A DNA stretch of 64,000 nucleotides from Scilla litardierei. Taxonomy: Eukaryota; Streptophyta; Magnoliopsida; Asparagales; Asparagaceae. This document shows positions 21,847 through 31,032 of the stretch, piece after piece. A model generated the notes under the pieces. It was not told where the DNA came from. It was given only the letters and a program-made list of their open reading frames with translations, and did no database searches. The stretch lies in NCBI GenBank assembly GCA_030789695.1, contig CM061140.1, forward strand, positions 170,462,319 to 170,526,318. The letters are read 5' to 3'. The translations under genes were made by a program, and so were the position numbers. Each line of letters starts with the position of its first letter. Positions within the stretch are counted from its first letter, which is position 1.

Positions 21847-22192
21847 ACTCGGCCGAGTATACTAGTCACTCGGCCGAGTCCAGAAGTTCGTCCGGCCGAG
21901 CCGCTCACGAACGAGGGAAGTCTGCTGTACCCAACTCTCTGTTTATTTTCTCGATTTCGATATAACTGCTACTCGGCCGAGTACATATATTCACTCGGCC
22001 GAGTAAAACGGATACCCTCCTAGGGCGAGTCTTGCCGAGTAGCTTGAGTCACTCGGCCGAATGGACTTATATCACTCGGCCGAGGCTGGCAAAGCCACTC
22101 GGCCGAAGCGATATCGGGGAGAAAATTTCTATTGCCTCGCTCGGCCGAGTGACCACGTCACTCGGCCGAGTCGTAACTTTCTATTATATAAG
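21847..22192 (+). promoter_or_regulatory. Putative internal promoter: ACTCGGCCGAGT array plus TATA box
   Basis: About ten ACTCGGCCGAGT-type palindromes (first 21847-21858, last 22160-22171) are followed 14 bp later by TATATAAG at 22185. The same motif array precedes the TATA-like element in the LTR. A transcript starting near 22220 would have the second ORF (ATG 22737) as its first long reading frame. The arrangement is seen directly; the promoter function is inferred. Confidence 0.6.
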
Positions 22193-22736
22193 TGACGAAG
22201 GGGCGCGGATTTCGAAATCTAAATTCCCAAATCCGCCCGCGCCCCTTCGCCTACCCTCGCCCGATTCCCCTTCACCCAACCCTCACTCGCCCGACCACGC
22301 CCCGCGCGCGCCGCCGCTCGGCCAGCCACCGCCGGCCGACCGACGCCGCGCCCCGCCCGAGTCGCCGCCGGCGACCTCGTCTCCGATCGCCTCCGGTATA
22401 GCTCGATTTGCCCATTTTCTTCTCTTTTTGCGTAGTTTTCGAGGATCCGTGTATCAATCGAACCCCTAACCCGAATCAATTCCCATATCTATCTGTTATA
22501 CCCCTATTGCTCCATACATTTTGATTATTACTCGCTGATATCGCTTTTCCATGCGCAGGTTGCTTTTTGGAGCTTAGGGGAGCTCAGGGGAGCTTCTACG
22601 GGCTGTTTTGGATTTCGTGGAGGCGCAGACTTCGCACGCTTCCACCGCTTAGCACTCGCGGCGTGTCTTGGTACACTCTTTCCACTCTTTTTGCACACGC
22701 TGCACTTTTTCACTTTTCGGCGCGCTCGGGGCCGAT

Positions 22737-24926
22737 ATGCCGCCCCGGACACGGCCTCGGACGAGGAGACCTTCCGCTAAGCGGAAGAGGTCGGATGACG
22801 CCAGCCCCGCCCACGAGGCGGAAGAGTCTCCTCCTCCTTCCCCCGTACACCCCGCACAGCCTGCAGGCCCCGCACACCCCGCACAGCCTGCAGCGCACCC
22901 ACAGCCCGCACAGCCTCTCCCTGCCGATCCACAGCCACCACCACCGGCCCCACTGGTCGGGCCGCTCGGGATTACGTTCCGAGACGACGCACACCGCGCC
23001 GTCTTCGAGCGTATCTCTCAGCGCTCGATCGTACCCTCCAGGTTCGCACACCTCGCTGACCTAGGACGCCTGGGGGTACTTGAGGGGATACTCACGTTGT
23101 ACGACAACGTGGGTTGGCGCGACTTCCTTCAAGTGTCGGCGGATACTTTTACCCGCCCGACACTTGAGGTTTTGAGTTCGATCGCCCGGACCGATGAGGG
23201 ATGCTCATTCCGGTTCATGGATCGAGAGTGCCAGGTCACTCTCGATATGATGAGAGCATTTTTCTCATGGCCCGCCGTCCCCGGAGCCGATCGCGGTTAC
23301 GGCCCTACCCACATCCCCCCACCTTCTTTCGACGCCGGCGCCTTCTGGGCCCGGATCACAGGCCACCACGCTGCCTTTGACCCTAGTAGGGCCAAGGCCT
23401 CGGCCATAGTCCACCCCTGCCTACGCATTGCCCAGCGCCTCATGGCGACTACCTTTTTGGCCAGATATGAGCCGGGCACGATGTCTACGCCAGAGCTTTA
23501 CATGCTCTACGCGATGACACGTCCCAGAGCTCTGTCTAGGGATGGACTCGAGCTTGTCCCCGCCGTCGTGATCGACATTGCGGCTTGGTTTCTAGACCGT
23601 ATCATTGTGTCGGTGGGCGCTCGCTCACCGATATGCTGCGGCGGTCTGATCACCTTGCTTACCATGATGACCGGCGAGGACCTACCCGACGACCTGCGAC
23701 GCGTTCCGGGCCCCACTTCCTTGTCGATAGACGTTATGGCCCGGATGAAGATGCTGCGTCCGCATGGTGAGCGTCACTGGGTCTGGTTGCACGGCCCCTA
23801 TGGGGCCGATTACATGATTCTCCCGAGCCCTGCTCGGACTCTGATTGCACCAGCCCACGTTGACTGGATTCCGGCGATGGATGTCCTCATCCCCGCCGCC
23901 TACGTGCTCGAGGCCGAGGAGGCCGAGCAGGCCCACGATGCCCACGCTGCCCAGGCTGCTCCCGCAGACCCTGCTGCACACCCTGCCGAGCCTGCTGCCC
24001 ACCCCGTCGACCCTGTGGCCTCTCAGCCTGTTCCTGACATTTCCACTGCTCTTGACACTTCTGTCCCCACCTCTGCATGTGTCGAGAGTACTTTTGCTGA
24101 GCCCACTTCCACCACTGTCACCACTTCCGAGGCTGTCCCCACCACTCCCGCTGCCACCTCCGGCCCTCTGTCCGTGGAGCCTCTTTGCTCCGCTCTCCCC
24201 CAGCGCCCGCAGACCTTTGTTGAGAGTGGAGAGCCCTCGTTCGCCGCGGTCGTGGAGACCATGGTTAGCATGATCTCCGCTGGGGTTACACCTTTTGGAC
24301 CACACACTTCTACCCCAGCGGGAGATTCCTCTGTCTCCACTGCCGCCGTCTTCTCCGAGAGTGTCGTGGCGTCTGTCCACACTTCTGTGCCACAGACCTC
24401 TTTGGCCACCTCGTTGCCTCTTTTGCACGCCTCCTTTGCTGCCGCTGCCTCCACTTCTCGCCAGCCGGTGTCCCGGCCTCACACCGAGGCCAGGCCCACT
24501 TTTCCAGGCGCGGCACCTTTTGTCCCATTCCCTGCTGAGCCCGTTACATACTCCACACGCGTACGCCAGCCTCGCCCTGCGCAGCCTAGACCGGTGCGTC
24601 CCTCTGCACCACCCCCGCCCGACACTACACTGCAGAGCATACGTGCTCTTGAGTTGGCGGTGAGTGGTCTTAGAGGAGACCTTAGGACCCTGTCCTCCAC
24701 CGTCTCTGCGATGGCTGGACGCTTCGACCTGATACCCCAGATCCACTACTGCCTTACACAGGTGCTGGAGCGTCTCCCTCGCGTACCCCAGCCCACCCAG
24801 CAGGTTCCCACACACACTTCCACACACACTAGACCTGCTTCCGCTTCCACCCCAGCTCAGCAGCCCACACCACCACCACCTCCTCCTCCGCCTCAGGACG
24901 GAGACGGCGCGACACCGCCTTCTTAG
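22737..24926 (+). CDS. Athila second ORF (env-position, Arabidopsis-retrotransposon ORF family)
   Basis: 729 residues from ATG 22737, the first ATG of a frame open from 22668. It starts with a basic R/P-rich segment with KRKRSDD (possible nuclear-localisation-like signal). Residues about 85-380 then hold the conserved globular region of the plant Athila ORF family: ITFRDDAHRAVFERI, LTLYDNVGWRDFLQV, EVLSSIARTDEGCSFRF, VTLDMMRAFFSWP, and ITGHHAAFDPSRAKA. The C-terminal half is low-complexity A/P/H/T/S-rich, with a short predicted helix near residues 640-690 and a poly-proline end. I see no clear signal peptide or membrane anchor, so calling it Env would rest on position only. Function is unknown. 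Confidence 0.8.
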   Translation: MPPRTRPRTRRPSAKRKRSDDASPAHEAEESPPPSPVHPAQPAGPAHPAQPAAHPQPAQPLPADPQPPPPAPLVGPLGITFRDDAHRAVFERISQRSIVPSRFAHLADLGRLGVLEGILTLYDNVGWRDFLQVSADTFTRPTLEVLSSIARTDEGCSFRFMDRECQVTLDMMRAFFSWPAVPGADRGYGPTHIPPPSFDAGAFWARITGHHAAFDPSRAKASAIVHPCLRIAQRLMATTFLARYEPGTMSTPELYMLYAMTRPRALSRDGLELVPAVVIDIAAWFLDRIIVSVGARSPICCGGLITLLTMMTGEDLPDDLRRVPGPTSLSIDVMARMKMLRPHGERHWVWLHGPYGADYMILPSPARTLIAPAHVDWIPAMDVLIPAAYVLEAEEAEQAHDAHAAQAAPADPAAHPAEPAAHPVDPVASQPVPDISTALDTSVPTSACVESTFAEPTSTTVTTSEAVPTTPAATSGPLSVEPLCSALPQRPQTFVESGEPSFAAVVETMVSMISAGVTPFGPHTSTPAGDSSVSTAAVFSESVVASVHTSVPQTSLATSLPLLHASFAAAASTSRQPVSRPHTEARPTFPGAAPFVPFPAEPVTYSTRVRQPRPAQPRPVRPSAPPPPDTTLQSIRALELAVSGLRGDLRTLSSTVSAMAGRFDLIPQIHYCLTQVLERLPRVPQPTQQVPTHTSTHTRPASASTPAQQPTPPPPPPPPQDGDGATPPS

Positions 24927-27001
24927 GCACTCTTGATGCCTTTATCCATTCCTGCCGTTGTGCTGCCCGTCTCTGCTGGGTCCTGTTGCGCTTTTGTCCA
25001 CCCCCCCTCCTCTCACTTATTTTGGGATTATATTTTTGATCATATCTTTTTGTGCATACCTCATCATATCTACTTGGGATTCTCATTTTGATCACATCTA
25101 TATATTTTTTTTATTGGGAGAGAGGGAGCGTTTTTTTTTGGTGCCGTATTTATTTTCATATCACTCCTGTTTGTGCATGCATCATTTCCGCATCATATTT
25201 TCATTTCTTTTTTGTCATTCTTTTTATTTTCATTTTTCCATGCATGCATCCTCACTTGCCCCTCACACTTCTTGTCTCTCGGTGTGCCACACCTTGCACA
25301 TTGAGGACACTGTGCCGTTTAGCTTGGGGGAGTGAGTCCTCACTTTCTTTTTTCGTTTAGCCACCTTTATTTTCAGTTTTTCACACCGTTTTTCACTTTT
25401 GCACTTATTTTTCATTATTTTTCATTTATCTTGCCATGCATCACGTTCTTCTTATTTTCCTGTGTGCCGCATTGCATAGTTCTATTTTACTTTATCTTTA
25501 TTTCTTTTTCATCTCATGCTAGAGATGAATTTTCTGTGATGATGTCTACGTGGAGTTAGCTTATTCTATATGCATGCTATATTTGTCGTGTCTTAGATTT
25601 CATTTCTGATATCATATGCTATGACTTGCTTTACATTTAGAAATAGTAACCCACACTTTTTCCTCATGAAAATGGATGAAATTTTATTATTAGCTGAGCC
25701 TGAATATTCATATGTATGCTATCACAGAAAACACACCAAGATTCACGCATTGAATGCCTATATCTGGAGTACTGACTTCTTTTCCTTTATCACTTCTATA
25801 TGCATGAATTGTACACTTCACTTCCGGATGATTGAATGATGATTAGCTAAGATATATCTGGATTAGTTAGCTTTTTTGTGATCAAAACTGAGTAGATTAG
25901 ATTACCCTGCTGAAGTTGTCGTGCATGTCTTATAGAGTGAGCCGAGAGTTATATATATTTCTTTCTCCACAAATCTTGAACATTATTTCTCTACTTTTAA
26001 AATCATTGGTGAATCTCCCCTTAGTGATTCTATTTTATGGCATTTCCCCCGCTATTAATTCCTAGCTCCAAATCTCTTATTTCAAAAATAAAAAAAAAGA
26101 GAGAAGAGAAGAATAAAAGAGAGAAAAACATTCTTGTATATCATTACCTCTCTCTGAGTTGGGATCATTGTATATATGTTGCTTATTGCAAAAGAAAAGA
26201 AAAAAAAAGAAAATTGCAAAAGAAAAGAAAAAAAAAAGAGAAAAAAAAAAGAAAAAAAAGAAAAAAAAAAGAAAAGAGGAAAAATCCTCAATAAAAGATC
26301 CCATCTCGCTTACTTTCTTTCTTCTTTCCCTTCTTTGCCTTTGGAGCTATATAAAAATGGGGATGTAAATATTTTTGTGCCACCACGCTTATAGATAAGC
26401 TTGGGGGAGGAGATCCATTGATGTGTGAGAGAGCGACTACTTGACATTGCACGACAACCTAGGCTAAGTAATATTCTATACTCGGTGAGATTGTTTCTAG
26501 CTTTACGAAATCCAGAAATCTAAGCCTAGCATTCATTTCATGAAATCCATACTTTTCTATTCTCTCTATTCTATGATGTGATACTCTTATACTCCAGATA
26601 GAAAGCGTTCAATTGAAAAGTGTGTGATCTGAGATTTGTATACCGCTTTAGATGATTCAGGCGATGTTAATTTTAAAATCATTCCGTTTTTCATGATTAT
26701 ACCGTTGTTCGTGGGTTTTCTATTTTCTACTTGCACCATTCTACTATGATATCAAAATGAGATTCTTTGACATGTATTTCTCACTCGGTGCATGCTATAA
26801 GAGTAGGTGAAACCCACGTCCTGAGAAAATGATCTAGCATCCTATCTTTCTTTCTTTCTTTCTTTATTTTCGTTTGGTTTTCATTCTTCTTCGTTTTTCA
26901 TTTTTTTTCGTTTTTTTTGTCGTTTTCGTATTCCGAATCCACCGGGTTCGCCTTTTACTTATCTTCCTCGAGGACGAGTAAGAGGCAAGCTTGGGGGATT
27001 T
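24927..27001 (+). other. 3' non-coding region of the Athila-type element
   Basis: T-rich and AG-rich sequence with no gene. It contains CATTGAGGACACTG at 25298 plus AGCTTGGGGGAGTG at 25320 (compare 13463 and 13486 in the TR-GAG element), a long purine run of GAAAA/AAAAG units at 26190-26285, a second PPT-like AAGCTTGGGGGAGGAG at 26397, and the terminal PPT at 26987-27001. The reading frames here are low-complexity K/E runs and were not accepted as genes. Confidence 0.7.
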
Positions 27002-28818
27002 TGATCACTCCTTATTTTACACCTTTTTCCGCATGTTTGCATGCCATTTAGATCGCCCAAATCATGTTTTTCACGATATATCGACGATATTGCGATGCTT
27101 TTCACGCTTTGTTGTTTTTGTCGCATTTCAGGTGATTTGGCGCGATTTGGAGTGATCATGAGATGCGCTCACGATAGACGGCCACCGACGACCTCCCCGA
27201 GGGGTATTTTGCTGTTGGAGAGGAGCGGAAGAAGAATGGACGTCGCCGGAGCGACGAGGAGGCCAAAACGACCAGTTTGGGCATTTTTTGTGTCCCACTC
27301 GGCCGAGTGGAGGAGCCACTCGGCCGACCAGCGAGACACTGCTCGGCCGACCCGTTCAGACACGATTTCCATGTGTACTCGGCCGAGCGACGGAGACCAC
27401 ATCGGCCGAGTGACGATACCACGTCCGCCCGAGTGGCGCCCAGACGAAGGCCCTCAAAAAGATCGAAGTTACTGTTTTTCGGCCATCTGAGCTTCAGAAG
27501 ACCCACTCGGCCGAGTGGCAAATCCCGTCCGCCCGAGTGAAGTGAAGCCATCGGCCGAGTGACGACAACTCACTCGGCCGAGCCGCCCCCGAACTGAAGA
27601 CCCCTGAAGCCCCCGACTTACTAGAAAATTGACAGGGTTTTCACTCGGCCGAGCGACTTTTGTCACTCGGCCGAGTGCGATGCGCAGCATGTATCGAAAT
27701 TTGCGGAAAACAGGCTGTGCAGGGGCATTTTGGTCAGGATTTTTAGACGATTTTTGGGGCTATTTAAGCTCTGTTTTTACCCTAGTTTTGGGAGCCACCT
27801 CTCAGATTTTTTGCAGCTTTTTGAGTCTACTTTTTAGCTTTATTAATTGTGATTGGAGAAGAGAAAAACTTGGATTTTTGTTGGGTTGATTGAAGATCTA
27901 CATTGGTTTGCACTTCTCTTCCCCAAAAACTCTATTTTTATTGTTTATATCATTGTTGTGATGAATTCCATTGTCTATTTCATTGCAAATTATTGTGCTA
28001 TTGCTATGATTAGTGAGTAGTCTCCACGTCTTGGGGCGTGGGGATGAACCCTACAAGCCCAATTTCGTATTTGTGTTGAATTGGTAGAAATTGAGCTAGG
28101 ATTGTCATTAGGGATTAGATTGGGATCGAATTACTACGGATAGCTAGGTATTCACATCAATTGGGATTTGCAAGAGATTGGATCCCAATTCGATAGGAAG
28201 CCCTAGAAATCCGAATTAGGTTGGAGTCGGATTTTCGAAGTATCGGTTTGCAAGAGATTGGACCGATGCTAGGATCTCCGGTTGCAATTCCGTGCCGATA
28301 CCCGTTTGCAAGAGATTGGACGGGTAGGAACTATCCTAATCTAGATTGTGGACCGAGTTTGCAAGAGATTGGGCTCGGTGCGCAATTGGACGATGATGTT
28401 GATCCTAATGCTAGCTTCCCTAGGCTAGGGTTTGCAAGAGATTGGACCCAAACCTAGGATAGCTATAGACTGGCAACAGCGCGAGAGCGTGAGCTTGGTT
28501 CCACATTTAGTTGCAACTAGTTCATCCAAATTCTCATCCTAGCGATTTCGATACCGGCGAACCACATTTGTGAAATACGGTGAGTAGTGGGGATTCCCCA
28601 TTCCCTAGGCGTTCTCTATTTGATTTGATATTTCGCACTTTTGTCTGACGATTGTGACAGGATCGCCCAAGGCAATTATCCCTCTAAATAGCCAGGTTGA
28701 TTAGGAGCAAGCACGGTCATTCGTCCTCCCTGTGTTCGATACCCGCTCGCCGCTATACCGTGCGCTTGCGGTAAAACTACAACCGTCGCCTCGGGACGTG
28801 TACGCCGGGGCGCGACCA
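27002..28818 (+). repeat. 3' LTR of the Athila-type element
   Basis: 1817 bp. It matches the 5' LTR including the palindrome array (27297-27676), TATTTAAG at 27761, and hairpins 28159-28458. It lacks one CTGAAGCCCC unit at about 27605 and differs by scattered single bases. Confidence 0.92.
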
Positions 28819-28823
28819 ACCTA

Positions 28824-29345
28824 CAAGATCAACTGTAAGGCTGGGGGCAACTCCCCCAGCTGGCTGATCATTCGATTGACCATAAGACTGGGGGTCGCTC
28901 CCCAGCAGGCCAATTGACTCGTCGATCATAAGGTTGGGGGCAACTCCCCCAGTGGACCGACCAGATCAACCGTAAGGCTGGGGGCAACTTCCCCAGCTGG
29001 CTGATCACTCGATTGACCATAAGACTGAGTGGTAGCTCCCCCAACAGGCCAATCGACCCTTCGACCGTAAGGCTGGGGGCAACTCCCCCAGCAGGTTGAC
29101 CCACTCCTTCATCGGCCGTAAGTCGAGGGGCAACTCCCTTCGCCACCGAACGAACGAGATCAATCATAAGGCTGGGGGCAACTCCCCCAGCAGGTCAACC
29201 CACTCCTTCGTCGGCCGTAAGTCAAGGGGCAACTCCCTTCGTCACCGAACGAACGAGATCGAGCTTAAGGCTGGGGGCAACTCCCCCAGCAGGTCGACCC
29301 ACTCCTTCGTCGGTCGTAAATCGAGGGACAACTCCCTTTGCCACC
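28824..29345. repeat. Hairpin-bearing tandem repeats of the Tat-like element, right part
   Basis: Continuation of the array at 16359-16725 beyond the Athila insertion. Two unit types alternate: CTGGGGG-caact-CCCCCAG (for example 28841-28859) and CGAGGGG-caact-CCCTTCG (29124-29142, one G-T pair). Each is spaced by TCGACC-TAAGG words or CACCGAACGAACGA. The stem changes are compensated while the loop stays CAACT. Confidence 0.85.
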
Positions 29346-29489
29346 GAACGAGTCCCAGACCGACGATCTGTCGCCATGAGCCAACTCCGCAAGACAGACC
29401 AATTTTACAAAAGCGGCATCCTCTCCCCTTTATACTACATCTCCCGACCTCCACCTCAACAACAGTAGAGCTCAGAAGATGGGGGCAAT

Positions 29490-30630
29490 TGATAGGACTA
29501 TTTTGACCGAGCCCGGAAGAGCCAGGTCAACTACGACCAGTGAACCGGCCTATTACGGCCTTGGGCTCTGGCCCAAGGATCTCACGGGCGGGTTGCACTT
29601 CTCCACCCAAGACAAAGGCCCAACTGACTGCCCACTTCAATAGTGGAGAAAAATATGGCCCAACTTAATGACCATCACTCTCTAGCCATCATGGCTCGCT
29701 AATTATGACCCGGCTTAATGGCCATCATTCTCTAGCCATCATGGCTATCTAATTATGGCCCGACTTAATGGCCATCATTCCCTAGCCATCATGGCATGCC
29801 AAATATGGCAACCGCCAAAGGCCATCACTCCAGCCATCATGGCCACTTTTATGGCATTCTTCCCCTCATCAAGACGGGTACAATTAGTGGGGGTCAATGC
29901 TCCCCACGCGGCACGCTCCCATGAATGACGGCAATAATTGCCCATTATCGCAGGGGGCTCAAGTATATGAAGGAGGGGATGTGTCATAGAAGAGGAGGCT
30001 GGATCTTCGTGATCTGCAATAATGGTATCACATACTAACACTCTTATACCTTCTTCCACCTAAAATATTCTTCCTCCAGAGCTCGGCCCGAGGACTCGGG
30101 TATCGGCCTCTCCGCGAGCCATACTCGATCCCACCGAGCACATGTGAGACCAGATCTGACTTTGGCATCGGAGGGGAATTGGTCGGAACCAAGGTCCGAC
30201 CCCCTGACGAGCTCTTTCGTCTATTCAGGCCCAGGAGATCCAGCGACGCCGAGGTTACCCCTCAGCGTCCTCCCAACCGAAGCCGAGCGCCCTCGTCCTC
30301 GAGTCGCTCGTCTCCAGCACCAGGAGGCCATCGCTCTGCCGAGACTACCCTTCGGCGGGCCGACGCGAAGATCCGCGCGTCCCTCACCGAGCGACCCCGC
30401 CTTCAACCGATCCCGGAGGTTGTCATCCCGCTGAGACTACCCCTCGGCCTACCGAAGAACGGAACCGCGCCTTCTCGCTCAAGCGAACGCACCATCGGCT
30501 GACCCCCTCGTGTCATCTCCGTCTCACGTGACAGCCATGACAACACTGGGGTCCCGCGTGTCCCCTTTGACCGCGTTGACCCTGCACCCTCCATACCATC
30601 GATTTGCGGGTGAAAATTCACCCATAAACA
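29490..30630 (+). repeat. 3' LTR of the Tat-like element
   Basis: 1141 bp, preceded by the PPT AGATGGGGGCAAT and followed by the TSD GATAT. Compared with the 5' LTR it has an extra CTAGCCATCATGGCTATC unit near 29735 and many substitutions. This LTR pair is more diverged than those of the two full elements inserted inside it. Confidence 0.9.
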
Positions 30631-30635
30631 GATAT

Positions 30636-30990
30636 GCGTATAAATGACTTATTTTTAGTAAATTGAAGCATGAAAAATTGGTGCTTAAGTTTTATAATTT
30701 TAAGAGCAATGCTAAAGTAAGCACAACTTCTTCTTGTATGCATGATTCTATATCTAAGAAAGTTGCTAAAGCTAAGAAGAATCATGTTAAATGTTTATAT
30801 ACCAATTATGCTTTAAAGTGTAGATCTTTTGCATGCAAAAAGAGTGGTAGTTCAAATGCTTGTCATAATGTTCATTCTAAGCATTTGGAGAAACCACATA
30901 TTGTGTATCATGATAGAGATAATGTTAAATTTAAATTGTATGATATACATGTTTGGGTTCCAAAGAATTTGAGCTTCATTTTTATATGCA
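30636..30990 (+). pseudogene. Copia gag fragment downstream of the Tat-like insertion
   Basis: Resumes the SIRE-like gag with lysine-rich coils and then the VWVPK segment (DIHVWVPKNLS near 30970), a recognisable SIRE-type gag/pol junction word. The zinc-knuckle cysteines are not arranged as CX2CX4HX4C. The frame ends in a TA microsatellite (30985-31032), after which the inverted-repeat element begins. Confidence 0.55.
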
Positions 30991-31032
30991 TATATTATAT
31001 ATATATACGTGTATATATGTATATATATATAT

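Larger units (their letters stand above)
21515..22736 (+). other. Spacer where Athila RT-integrase would lie
   Basis: In a full Athila element this place holds RT, RNase H and integrase. Here it holds a hairpin (21560-21577), the ACTCGGCCGAGT array (21847-22171), a TATA-like TATATAAG (22185-22192) and a leader. That leader has a possible intron from a GTATAGC donor at about 22396 to a GCAG acceptor at about 22558. No pol residue is visible in any frame. Confidence 0.7.
16737..28818 (+). mobile_element. Athila-type Gypsy element lacking RT, RNase H and integrase
   Basis: A complete 12,082-bp element with TSD ACCTA (16732-16736 and 28819-28823). The LTRs are 16737-18563 and 27002-28818 (TGATCACTCC...GCGACCA). 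The PBS TTGGCGCCGTTGCCGGGGA starts at 18569 and the PPT AAGCTTGGGGGATTT precedes the 3' LTR. It encodes gag-protease (18740-21514) and an Athila-family second ORF (22737-24926), both intact. No RT, RNase H or integrase is encoded anywhere between them; the gap is only 1.2 kb. The two LTRs are nearly identical apart from a 10-bp CTGAAGCCCC unit present twice in the 5' LTR and once in the 3' LTR, plus scattered substitutions. The insertion is therefore fairly recent. Confidence 0.92.
4539..30630 (+). mobile_element. Non-autonomous Tat-like Gypsy element (LARD-type) containing three nested insertions
   Basis: The LTRs at 4539-5630 and 29490-30630 both begin TGATAGGACTATTTTGACC and end ATAAACA or GTAAACA. 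They are flanked by the 5-bp TSD GATAT (4534-4538 and 30631-30635). The PBS is TTGGCGTCGTCTGTGGGAA at 5632, of the type seen in Tat/Ogre elements. The PPT is AGATGGGGGCAA just before the 3' LTR. No gag or pol reading was found in the internal parts (5631-8076, 9696-10022, 16059-16731, 28824-29489), which hold only repeats. After subtracting insertions the element is about 6.4 kb. Tandem repeats near its 3' end are a known habit of Tat elements. Confidence 0.85.

Noticed and set aside
23682..24827. Long minus-strand reading frame of 381 residues
   Set aside because: It is the reverse of the Athila second ORF; R/G/H-rich composition without domains, produced by the GC-rich, repetitive coding strand.
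22737..24926. Calling the Athila second ORF a true envelope protein
   Set aside because: No signal peptide or transmembrane segment seen; only the position matches env, so the neutral family name was used.
26037..26394. K/E/R-rich frames (and F-rich on the other strand)
   Set aside because: Translation of an A/G-rich tract in the Athila 3' non-coding region.
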